Shown here one piece after another: positions 31,212 to 37,174 of a stretch of 37,174 nt of DNA; positions within the stretch are counted from its first letter, which is position 1, and every line of letters begins with the position of its first letter. The notes under the pieces are model-generated. The model was not told the DNA's origin. It worked only from the letters and a program-made list of their open reading frames with translations, and did not search any database. The stretch is from Bacillota bacterium. Its GTDB lineage: Bacteria; Bacillota; Clostridia; Oscillospirales; Acutalibacteraceae. Location of the stretch: positions 1 through 37,174 of the forward strand of contig JAEZRH010000053.1 in assembly GCA_023412845.1 (NCBI GenBank). The letters run 5' to 3'. Position numbers and translations under genes: made by a program.

Positions 31212-31697
31212 TTGGTGAAACAGATTCTTTTGACTAAGGAAGGGCTTTCAAAAATGGAGGCCGAGCTTGACGAACTCAAAGGCGTCAAGCGCAAAGAAGT
31301 TGCGGAAAAAATAAAGGTGGCGCTTTCGTTCGGCGATCTCTCCGAAAACAGCGAGTACGACGAGGCCAAAAACGAGCAGGCCATCGTCGAAGCGCGCATC
31401 GCTGACATCGAGGCCATGCTCAAAACGGTAAGGGTGATCGACGAAAGCGAGCTGAGCGCCGAGAACATTCAGATCGGCTCTAAAATCGAGCTGCGCATGA
31501 CAAACCCGAAAACCGGGACCACAAAGGTGGTCAACTACAAGATCGTCGGCTCTAATGAAGCGGACCCCCTCAACGGCTGCATCTCAGACGAGTCCGCGGT
31601 GGGCAAGGCGCTGCTGGAGCACTCGATCGGCGATAAAGTGTCCGTGGAGGTACCTGCCGGGACCATGGAGTATGAGGTCCTTACCATATCCAAATAA
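31212..31697 (+). CDS. greA: Transcription elongation factor GreA
   Basis: A 161-residue protein, of standard length. The N-terminal coiled coil (VKQILLTKEGLSKMEAELDELKGVKRKEVAEKIKVALSFGDLSENSEYDEAKNEQAIVEARIADIEAML) carries the acidic tip FGDLSENSEYDEAK, which enters the RNA polymerase secondary channel and stimulates cleavage of backtracked RNA. The C-terminal FKBP-like domain follows (IGSKIELRMTNPKTGTTKVVNYKIVGSNEADPLNGCISDESAVGKALLEHSIGDKVSVEVPAG). It starts at TTG with AAAGGTGG 10 bases upstream; the adjacent GTG is further away. greA followed by lysS is a recurrent Firmicute order. Confidence 0.96.
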   Translation: MVKQILLTKEGLSKMEAELDELKGVKRKEVAEKIKVALSFGDLSENSEYDEAKNEQAIVEARIADIEAMLKTVRVIDESELSAENIQIGSKIELRMTNPKTGTTKVVNYKIVGSNEADPLNGCISDESAVGKALLEHSIGDKVSVEVPAGTMEYEVLTISK

Positions 31698-31702
31698 CAT
31701 TC

Positions 31703-31745
31703 GGGCAGGATGCGGTTTTCCGTTGTCCTGCCCTCTTATCATATT
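31703..31745 (+). terminator. Hairpin between greA and lysS
   Basis: The stem GGGCAGGA/TCCTGCCC (31703-31710 with 31726-31733) is followed by TCTTATCATATTT. It could be a partial terminator that sets the greA:lysS ratio. Confidence 0.6.
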
Positions 31746-31776
31746 TACAAGAAACTGAAAGGCATGGGAGTTAACG

Positions 31777-33288
31777 ATGAGTGAGGAAAACATCGGAACG
31801 GAAGAGACAGCGGAGTCCGGCGGAAATTCCGCCGAGGCGCAGATCCGGCGGGGAAAGCTGGAAAAGCTGCGCGCCGAAGGGAAAGATCCTTTCCTGATCA
31901 CCACCTGCCCGCGTGACCATACCGCGCAGGAGATCCGTGAAAATTTTGAAACGCTCGAGAACACCGACGTCTGCATCGCGGGCCGCATCATGGGCTGGCG
32001 CGATATGGGAAAAGCCGGGTTCCTCGATATTTCCGACCGCTCCGGCAGGATACAGATCTACATGAAGATAGACCAGGTCGGGGAAGACAGCTATTCCGAC
32101 CTGAAAAACTACTGGGACGTGGGCGACATCATCAGCGTGAAGGGCTACGTGTTCAAAACGCGCCGGGGCGAGATCTCCGTCCACGCAAAAGAGATCGGCC
32201 TGCTTTCAAAATCGCTTCTTCCCCTGCCCGAAAAATTCCACGGTCTCAAGGACACCGACCTGCGCTACCGCCAGCGGTATCTGGACCTGATCATGAACCC
32301 CGAGGTGCGCGAGACGTTCCTGCGCCGCAGCAGGATCATCGGGACCATCCGCGACGTGCTCGACGGCATGAACTATGTGGAGGTCGAGACGCCGATCCTC
32401 GGCACCATCGCGGGCGGCGCGGCGGCCCGCCCGTTCGTGACCCACCACAACACCCTCGATATGGATATGTACCTGCGCATCGCCACGGAACTGCATCTGA
32501 AGCGCCTGATCATCGGCGGCATGGAACGGGTTTACGAGATCGGGCGGTGTTTCCGCAACGAGGGCATGGACGTGAAGCACAACCCGGAGTACACCAGCCT
32601 TGAACTGTACGAAGCCTACACCGACTACCACGGCATGATGGACCGCACCGAACTCCTGGTTCGGGAGTGTGCCAGAAGGGCCTGCGGCACCGAGCACGTC
32701 ACCTGGCAGGGCGAGGAGATCGACCTTTCCGGGACATTCGCCCGCCTTTCAATGAACGACGCGATCCAGAAATACGCGGGAATCGATTTCCTTTCGTTCA
32801 AGAGCGACGACGAAAAAGCGCGCGAGGTCGCGAAGCAGCTCCATTTGGAACTGGGCTCCGCCGACAAATGGGGCGACATCATGGCGAAGGCCTTCGAGGC
32901 GACCGTCGAGGACAAGCTCATCCAGCCGACGTTCATCTACGACTACCCGGTGGAGGTTTCGCCGCTGACGAAGCGCAAGCGCGGTCTGCCCGAGCTTGTG
33001 GAGCGCTTTGAGCTGTTCATCAACCGCTGCGAGTTCGCCAACGCCTATTCGGAACTGAACGACCCGATCGACCAGCGCGGCCGCTTCGTCCACCAGGCGG
33101 AGCTGCGCGCTTCGGGCGAGGAGGAGACCGACGTGATCGACGAGGACTTCCTGACGGCGATGGAATACGGCATGCCCCCCACGGGCGGCATGGGGATGGG
33201 CATCGACCGCCTTGTGATGCTGCTGACCGACAGCGCGTCCATCCGCGACGTCCTGCTCTTCCCGACCATGAAACCGAGGGAAGACTGA
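31777..33288 (+). CDS. lysS: Lysyl-tRNA synthetase, class II
   Basis: A 503-residue enzyme that attaches lysine to tRNA-Lys using ATP. The N-terminal anticodon-binding OB fold is visible (VCIAGRIMGWRDMGKAGFLDISDRSGRIQIYMKID). The catalytic core follows: motif 1 around RSRIIGTIRDVLDGMNYVEVETPIL, motif 2 (YEIGRCFRNEGMDVKHNPEYTSLELYEAY) and motif 3 (PPTGGMGMGIDRLVMLLTDSASIRDVLLFPTMKP). The length and the KLEKLRAEGKDPF start are typical. The ATG at 31777 has GGGAG 7 bases upstream. It is co-directional with greA, 79 bases downstream, and the next gene follows its stop by four bases. Confidence 0.97.
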   Translation: MSEENIGTEETAESGGNSAEAQIRRGKLEKLRAEGKDPFLITTCPRDHTAQEIRENFETLENTDVCIAGRIMGWRDMGKAGFLDISDRSGRIQIYMKIDQVGEDSYSDLKNYWDVGDIISVKGYVFKTRRGEISVHAKEIGLLSKSLLPLPEKFHGLKDTDLRYRQRYLDLIMNPEVRETFLRRSRIIGTIRDVLDGMNYVEVETPILGTIAGGAAARPFVTHHNTLDMDMYLRIATELHLKRLIIGGMERVYEIGRCFRNEGMDVKHNPEYTSLELYEAYTDYHGMMDRTELLVRECARRACGTEHVTWQGEEIDLSGTFARLSMNDAIQKYAGIDFLSFKSDDEKAREVAKQLHLELGSADKWGDIMAKAFEATVEDKLIQPTFIYDYPVEVSPLTKRKRGLPELVERFELFINRCEFANAYSELNDPIDQRGRFVHQAELRASGEEETDVIDEDFLTAMEYGMPPTGGMGMGIDRLVMLLTDSASIRDVLLFPTMKPRED

Positions 33289-33292
33289 CAAA

Positions 33293-34039
33293 ATGGCAAG
33301 GGAAAGATATCTGCTTCACGCCGGCAGCGAAACGATCCATCGGCAGGGCGAGGACAAAAAACCGGAGACCCCAAAAAAGAAGCGGGAGAATTTCTGGTAT
33401 TATCACAGGCTCCACGTCCTGATTGCGGCGGCAGTCGTTCTTCTGGCGGCCGTCTTCATCGCGCAGTCGCTGCAGACCGTGAAGCCCGACTACACCATCG
33501 GCATGATAACGAGTACCGCATGTTCCGATTCCGCGATCGACGCGCTGCAGACAGCTATGCAGAAATACGGGAAGGACCTCAACGGCGACGGCCGCGTGAC
33601 GGTACAGATCAACCAGTATACCATCGCGCCTTTCGACAGCGGAACGTCCTCCGGCCTTTCGGGCGTGAACCCGGAGGTGCAGGCCGCCATGCAGACGAAG
33701 CTGGTCGCGGACCTGACGACGGGCACCAGCATTATTTTCATCACGGACGATGCGTCCTTCCGGCGGCAGGAACAGGCAGGGAATCATATGTTTGCCTATC
33801 TGGACGGCTCCACGCCGAAGGACTCGGCCACCGACTATGATAAAATGCGCGTCTCGATCGAGATGAGTCCCGGATTCCCGGGACTCGGCCTTCTGGGGCC
33901 CACCCCTTCTTCGGGCGGCGGGGATGCGGGATATTTTATTTCCCTGCGCGTCTACAAGGGCTCCGCCATTGAAGGCAAGGTCGGCGATTACTATCAGGAG
34001 TGCAAAGAATTGTTCGACAAGCTGACGCGGGGATCCTGA
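33293..34039 (+). CDS. Single-pass membrane protein of unknown function downstream of lysS
   Basis: A 248-residue protein starting four bases after lysS, with GGAAGAC upstream. A polar, basic cytoplasmic part (1-40, DKKPETPKKKRENFWYYHR) is followed by one helix (41-60). The extracellular domain (61-248) starts KPDYTIGMITSTACSDSAIDALQTAMQKYGKDLNGDGRVTVQINQYTI and contains SIIFITDDASFRRQEQAGNHMFAYLDG. The DLNGDGRVTV segment looks like a short Ca-type or beta-turn motif rather than a true dockerin. A pattern of alternating helix and strand recalls a periplasmic-binding-like or substrate-binding fold, as in proteins of similar layout in clostridia, but I cannot name the family. Co-transcription with greA-lysS is likely. 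Its stop codon lies inside a hairpin (34027-34055). Confidence 0.8.
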   Translation: MARERYLLHAGSETIHRQGEDKKPETPKKKRENFWYYHRLHVLIAAAVVLLAAVFIAQSLQTVKPDYTIGMITSTACSDSAIDALQTAMQKYGKDLNGDGRVTVQINQYTIAPFDSGTSSGLSGVNPEVQAAMQTKLVADLTTGTSIIFITDDASFRRQEQAGNHMFAYLDGSTPKDSATDYDKMRVSIEMSPGFPGLGLLGPTPSSGGGDAGYFISLRVYKGSAIEGKVGDYYQECKELFDKLTRGS

Positions 34040-34055
34040 AAACTCAGGACCCCGC
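34027..34055 (+). terminator. Hairpin at the end of the lysS-linked membrane protein gene
   Basis: GCGGGG-a-TCCTGA pairs with TCAGGACCCCGC around the loop AAAC. The stop codon (34037-34039) is within the 5' arm. No good T-run follows, so termination may be incomplete. Confidence 0.55.
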
Positions 34056-34101
34056 GCATCATATAGAAAAACAGAGACCGAATGCAGGAGGGAAAATCAA
34101 C

Positions 34102-35757
34102 ATGAGAAGCAATCAGATCAAAGAAGGCCCCAACCGCACCCCGCAGCGCGCCCTGCTGCGCGCCCTCGGCCTGACCGACGACGAGATCCGCCGCCCGTTC
34201 GTCGCCGTGGTGTGCTCGGCCAGCGACTACATACCGGGCCACAAGCACCTGCGCGAGATCAGCGAGGCGGTCAAGGCGGGCATCCGCAACGCCGGCGGCG
34301 TTCCGTTCGAGTTCCAGACCATCGGGGTCTGCGACGGCATCGCCATGAACCACAAGGGGATGAAATATTCCCTTTGCTCGCGCGAACTGATTGCCGATTC
34401 GATTGAGGTCATGCTGACCGCCCATCCGCTGGACGCGGCGGTGTTCATCCCGAACTGCGACAAGATCGTCCCCGGCATGCTGATGGCCGCCTGCCGCCTG
34501 AACCTGCCGAGCGTGTTCGTCAGCGGCGGGCCGATGCTGCCCGGCGAGTTCCGCGGCCAGCGGATCGGCTTTTCCGAACTGTCGGAGGCCGTGGGCGAGT
34601 ACGCCGCCGGCAAGATCGGCGACGCCGACCTGCGGGAGATGGAGGAGTGCGCCTGCCCCGGCTGCGGGAGCTGTTCCGGCATGTACACCGCGAACTCCAT
34701 GAACTGCCTGACCGAGGCGATCGGCATGGGCCTGCCGGGCAACGGCACCGTCCCGGCCGTCTACTCCGCGCGCATCCGCCTCGCCAAGGAGGCCGGCGCG
34801 CAGGTCATGAAGCTGCTGGAGGAGGACCGTAAGCCGTCCGACATCCTGACCCCGGCGGCGTTCGAGAACGCCATGCGCACCGACATGGCGCTCGGCTGCT
34901 CGACCAACACCGTCCTGCACCTGACCGCCATCGCGCACGAGATCGGCGTGAAGCTCGACATCGACGACATCGACCGCTACAGCCGCACCACGCCGCAAAT
35001 CTGCAAGCTGAACCCCGCGGGCAAGGTGTTCATCACCGATCTGTACAAGGTCGGCGGCATTCCGGCCGTCATGAAGGAGCTGGCCCGCGCCGGCCTGCTG
35101 CACACCGACGCGCTCACCGTGACCGGGACGCTTGCGGACCGCATCGCGGCCGCGCCGGACGCGGACGGCACCGTCATCCGCAAAACAGACGATCCGTTCC
35201 GCAAAGACGGCGGCATCGCCGTCCTCAAGGGCAACCTTGCGCCGGAAGGCGGGGTCGTCAAGCAGGGCGCCGTCGCGCCGGAGATGATGCACCACGTCGG
35301 CCCGGCCCGCTGTTTCGACAGCGAGGAGGAGGCTATCGCCGCCATCCAGGGCGGGAAGATCAAGGCGGGCGACGTCATCATCATCCGCTACGAAGGCCCG
35401 AAGGGCGGCCCGGGTATGCGCGAGATGCTCGCCCCGACCTCGTCGCTGACCGGCATGGGCCTCGGTTCCAGCGTGGCGCTCATCACGGACGGGCGCTTCT
35501 CCGGCGCGACGCGCGGCGCGGCCATCGGCCACGTATCGCCCGAAGCAGCCGCGGGCGGACTGATCGGCCTTGTGCGGGACGGCGACATCGTGGACGTCAA
35601 CATCGCCGGCCGCAAACTGGAGCTGAAAGTCGGCGGGGAAGAGATCGCCCGGCGACGCGCGGAATGGAAGGCGCCGCAGAAGAAAGTCACCGGATACCTG
35701 AAGCGCTACGCGAAGCTGGTCACGTCCGGTTCCCGCGGGGCCGTCTTTTCGGACTAG
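34102..35757 (+). CDS. ilvD: Dihydroxy-acid dehydratase
   Basis: A 551-residue enzyme of valine, isoleucine and leucine biosynthesis. It dehydrates 2,3-dihydroxy-isovalerate and -methylvalerate to the 2-keto acids, using an Fe-S cluster. Conserved segments are PFVAVVCSASDYIPGHKHLREI, GVCDGIAMNHKGMKYSLCSRELIADSIE, FIPNCDKIVPGMLMAA (Cys119), CPGCGSCSGMYTANSMNCLTEAIGMGLPGNGT (Cys191), LGCSTNTVLHLTAIAHE, EGPKGGPGMREML and LITDGRFSGATRGAAIGHVSPEAA. The start at 34102 has GGAGGG upstream. It precedes the Crp/Fnr regulator and leuC, which fits branched-chain amino-acid synthesis. The hairpin at 34027 separates it from the lysS cluster, but no promoter is clear, so read-through may contribute. Confidence 0.97.
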   Translation: MRSNQIKEGPNRTPQRALLRALGLTDDEIRRPFVAVVCSASDYIPGHKHLREISEAVKAGIRNAGGVPFEFQTIGVCDGIAMNHKGMKYSLCSRELIADSIEVMLTAHPLDAAVFIPNCDKIVPGMLMAACRLNLPSVFVSGGPMLPGEFRGQRIGFSELSEAVGEYAAGKIGDADLREMEECACPGCGSCSGMYTANSMNCLTEAIGMGLPGNGTVPAVYSARIRLAKEAGAQVMKLLEEDRKPSDILTPAAFENAMRTDMALGCSTNTVLHLTAIAHEIGVKLDIDDIDRYSRTTPQICKLNPAGKVFITDLYKVGGIPAVMKELARAGLLHTDALTVTGTLADRIAAAPDADGTVIRKTDDPFRKDGGIAVLKGNLAPEGGVVKQGAVAPEMMHHVGPARCFDSEEEAIAAIQGGKIKAGDVIIIRYEGPKGGPGMREMLAPTSSLTGMGLGSSVALITDGRFSGATRGAAIGHVSPEAAAGGLIGLVRDGDIVDVNIAGRKLELKVGGEEIARRRAEWKAPQKKVTGYLKRYAKLVTSGSRGAVFSD

Positions 35758-35759
35758 CG

Positions 35760-35933
35760 CGGTGCCCGCGCGGTCAGGCCGCGCCCCAGGTTAGACGGAA
35801 AGTATTTCGCCGCGTTTGGCGCGAGTGTTGGAGGCAGCTCCCGGTCGGCCGGAAGCTGCCTTTGACTGTCCGGGCAGCCGGAGCCCGGAATTTCCGCATC
35901 GCTTTACGTCCGGCCGAAACGGGCCAGGCCCGC
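35760..35933 (-). repeat. Dispersed intergenic repeat, copy between ilvD and the Crp/Fnr gene
   Basis: The longest clear copy. GGCGCGAGTGTTGG (35819-35832) begins the clear match, followed by a hairpin GGCAGCTCCCGG / CCGGAAGCTGCC (35833-35864). GACTGTCCGGGC (35867-35878) and the core GGCCGAAAC (35912-35920) with GGGC-N3-GCCCGC come next. The core encodes the last codons of the Crp/Fnr protein. Confidence 0.6.
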
Positions 35934-36527
35934 GGCGTCGGCGATGCGGATTTCCCGGTAGCGCGTTTCGACCCATCCGTTCGCGGCGAACCGCGACAGG
36001 ATGCGGCTGACGGTCACGCGCGAGACGCCCGCGAGCGCCGCGAGGTCCTCGTGCGACGCCCGGACCGTTCCGCCTTCCGCGGAAAGGCTGAGCAGCAGGC
36101 GCGTGAGGCGCTCGTCCGCCTGCTGGAAGGTCGCCGCGTCCACCTGTGCCGACAGCATCCGGATCGTCAGCGACAGGCGGGAGAACAGCTCCATCGCGAA
36201 CTGCGGCTCCTGTCGGATGCAGGCGAGCAGCCCGCGCCGCGTGACCGTGACGATTTCCGACCGGGCGAGCGTTCTGGCCGAAGAGACGCGCGGCAGGCCG
36301 TCGAAGAAAGCCGCCTCGCCGAAAATGCTTCCCGGCTTCAGGACGGAAAGCGTTTTTTCCGACCCGTTCTCCGAGCTGAGAAAGACCCGCACGGACCCGC
36401 TTTTCAGGTAGAAAAACTCCCGCGCGCAGTTTTCCTGCAGATAGACCGCCGTGCCTTTTTCATAGATCCGGGGTGTGCCGGCCTTTTCAAGCACGCCCCA
36501 TTTATTCTTTTCCGCCGCTTCGCCCAT
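35904..36527 (-). CDS. Crp/Fnr-family transcriptional regulator
   Basis: A 207-residue protein starting at 36527 with GGGAGG 7 bases upstream. Residues ~15-115 form a cyclic-nucleotide-binding-like domain (ENCAREFFYLKSGSVRVFLSSENGSEKTLSVLKPGSIFGEAAFFDGLPRVSSARTLARSEI). A dimer helix follows, then a Crp-type HTH (ASHEDLAALAGVSRVTVSRILSRFAANGW, 157-185) with recognition helix VSRVTVSRILSRF. There are only two cysteines (34 and 103), so no Fnr-type four-cysteine cluster, and the full cAMP pocket motif (RTA..) is not evident; the signal is unknown. It is divergent from leuC with a 14-bp palindrome between them, and is likely autoregulated. The C-terminal GLARFGRT is encoded in the dispersed repeat, so the true family end may be earlier. 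Confidence 0.92.
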   Translation of the reverse strand: MGEAAEKNKWGVLEKAGTPRIYEKGTAVYLQENCAREFFYLKSGSVRVFLSSENGSEKTLSVLKPGSIFGEAAFFDGLPRVSSARTLARSEIVTVTRRGLLACIRQEPQFAMELFSRLSLTIRMLSAQVDAATFQQADERLTRLLLSLSAEGGTVRASHEDLAALAGVSRVTVSRILSRFAANGWVETRYREIRIADAAGLARFGRT

Positions 36528-36551
36528 CGCTCCGCCTCCCCTTTTTTCAAC

Positions 36552-36581
36552 ATTGTAACATATGTTACTTTCTTTCGGCAA
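36552..36581 (-). promoter_or_regulatory. Promoter of the Crp/Fnr gene
   Basis: On the minus strand, TTGCCG and TACAAT are separated by 18 bases. The 14-bp palindrome covers the spacer and part of the -10, which fits autorepression. Confidence 0.5.
36555..36568. promoter_or_regulatory. Crp/Fnr-type operator, palindrome GTAACATATGTTAC
   Basis: A perfect 14-bp palindrome of the GTA-N8-TAC type used by some Crp/Fnr proteins. Its centre is about 41.5 bases upstream of the start point expected for leuC from its -10 CATAAT (36591-36596), the class II activation position. It overlaps the divergent regulator's own promoter. Confidence 0.6.
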
Positions 36582-36638
36582 GTTCCGTGCCATAATGGGA
36601 ACGACTAAATCCGAATACGGGTACAAGGAGGTACCGAT

Positions 36639-37174
36639 ATGGGAATGACAATGACGCAGAAGATTCTCGCCGCTCACGCCGGCCTGCCGGAAGTGCGGGC
36701 GGGCCAGCTGATCGAGGCGAAGCTGGATCTCGTGCTGGGCAACGACATCACGTCGCCCGTCGCCATTAACGAGTTCGAAAAATGCGGCGCGTCCTCGGTG
36801 TTCGACCGGGACCGCATCGCCCTCGTGATGGACCATTTTACGCCGAACAAGGACATCAAGTCCGCCGAGCAGTGCCGTCAGGTGCGAGGTTTCGCGGGAA
36901 AGTACGACATCACAAACTTTTTCGACGTGGGGCAAATGGGCATCGAGCACGCGCTTCTGCCGGAGCAGGGGCTGGTCGGTCCGGGCGACTGCGTCATCGG
37001 CGCGGATTCCCATACCTGCACCTACGGGGCGCTCGGGGCGTTTTCCACGGGCGTGGGCTCGACGGACATGGCTGCGGGGATGATCACGGGGAAGGCGTGG
37101 TTCAAGGTTCCGTCGGCCGTTAAGGTGGTGCTGGAGGGCAAGCCGGGCAAATGGGTCGGCGGCAAGGATGTCAT
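36639..37174 (+). CDS. leuC: 3-isopropylmalate dehydratase large subunit (C-terminus beyond the right edge)
   Basis: 178 codons are present, the rest lies outside. The start MGMTMTQKILAAHAGLPEVRAGQLIEAKLDLVLGNDITSPVAINEFEKCG is typical of the shorter clostridial LeuC (about 420 residues). DHFTPNKDIKSAEQCRQVRGFA and the aconitase signature GLVGPGDCVIGADSHTCTYGALGAFSTGVGSTDMAAGMITGKAW are present, the latter with a cysteine (HTC) that would ligate the [4Fe-4S] cluster. With LeuD, probably encoded just outside, it isomerises 2- to 3-isopropylmalate in leucine biosynthesis. AAGGAGG lies 8 bases before the ATG. The divergent Crp/Fnr gene and operator suggest control by that regulator. Homoaconitase is an alternative, but ilvD nearby favours leucine. 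Confidence 0.93.
   Translation, partial: MGMTMTQKILAAHAGLPEVRAGQLIEAKLDLVLGNDITSPVAINEFEKCGASSVFDRDRIALVMDHFTPNKDIKSAEQCRQVRGFAGKYDITNFFDVGQMGIEHALLPEQGLVGPGDCVIGADSHTCTYGALGAFSTGVGSTDMAAGMITGKAWFKVPSAVKVVLEGKPGKWVGGKDV

Noticed and set aside
33994..35532. A 512-codon open frame on the minus strand
   Set aside because: It is antisense to ilvD, whose product matches a known enzyme along its entire length; composition is that of a shadow frame.

Overview
The window is a GC-rich (roughly 58-60% by eye) stretch of a bacterial chromosome with genes on both strands, strong AGGAGG-type ribosome sites, frequent TTG and GTG starts and many intrinsic terminators. FtsEX with a PcsB-like hydrolase, DUF4830 and DUF4358 proteins, a GGGtGRT protein, an MsmX-type ATPase and a LytTR/LiaF-like pair point to a Clostridia-class Firmicute. 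An Oscillospirales (Ruminococcaceae-like) organism is my best guess from gene content. No rRNA, tRNA, CRISPR array, transposase or phage gene was found, so this looks like core chromosome.

Layout. 1-5.8 kb: a truncated Amidase_6 protein, a LytTR regulator with a LiaF-like membrane protein, a secreted protein of unknown role, a secreted Amidase_3-type wall amidase with a Big_2 tail, phosphate acetyltransferase (pta) and a small two-helix membrane protein. 6-9.4 kb: a NifU-like scaffold with a GGGtGRT protein, then an SGNH hydrolase and a DUF4358 lipoprotein. 9.5-14.2 kb (minus strand): a YczE-like membrane protein, and rlmB followed by a 1027-residue protein that looks like a catalytically dead P-type ATPase behind a long disordered region. 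14.6-16.5 kb: an 8-oxoguanine glycosylase and class II fructose-bisphosphate aldolase.

16.6-17.1 kb has no protein gene but carries a well-delimited candidate non-coding RNA on the minus strand. 17.2-23 kb: a membrane-anchored protein of unknown role, a divergent EF-G paralogue, a DUF4830 protein whose ribosome site lies in a hairpin, a 200-bp inverted-repeat element and an RsuA-type pseudouridine synthase. 23.2-26 kb: an orphan MsmX-type sugar ATPase and a CdaR/PucR regulator. 26.4-31 kb: ftsE-ftsX-M23 peptidase, overlapping, then an S41 peptidase lacking its catalytic lysine. 31.2-34 kb: greA, lysS and a single-helix membrane protein. 34.1 kb to the end: ilvD, a Crp/Fnr regulator and, divergently, leuC (cut by the edge), with a 14-bp operator-like palindrome between the last two.

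The observations most worth follow-up are: (1) a modular intergenic repeat family, with at least six copies beside pta, msmX/cdaR, ftsE, the S41 gene, greA and crp; (2) the minus-strand RNA at 16.6-16.8 kb; (3) a cluster of apparent pseudo-enzymes (P-type ATPase-like, S41, EF-G-like) each lacking its signature catalytic residues; (4) the crp-leuC operator placed for both autorepression and activation. All calls come from reading the sequence; no database search was possible.
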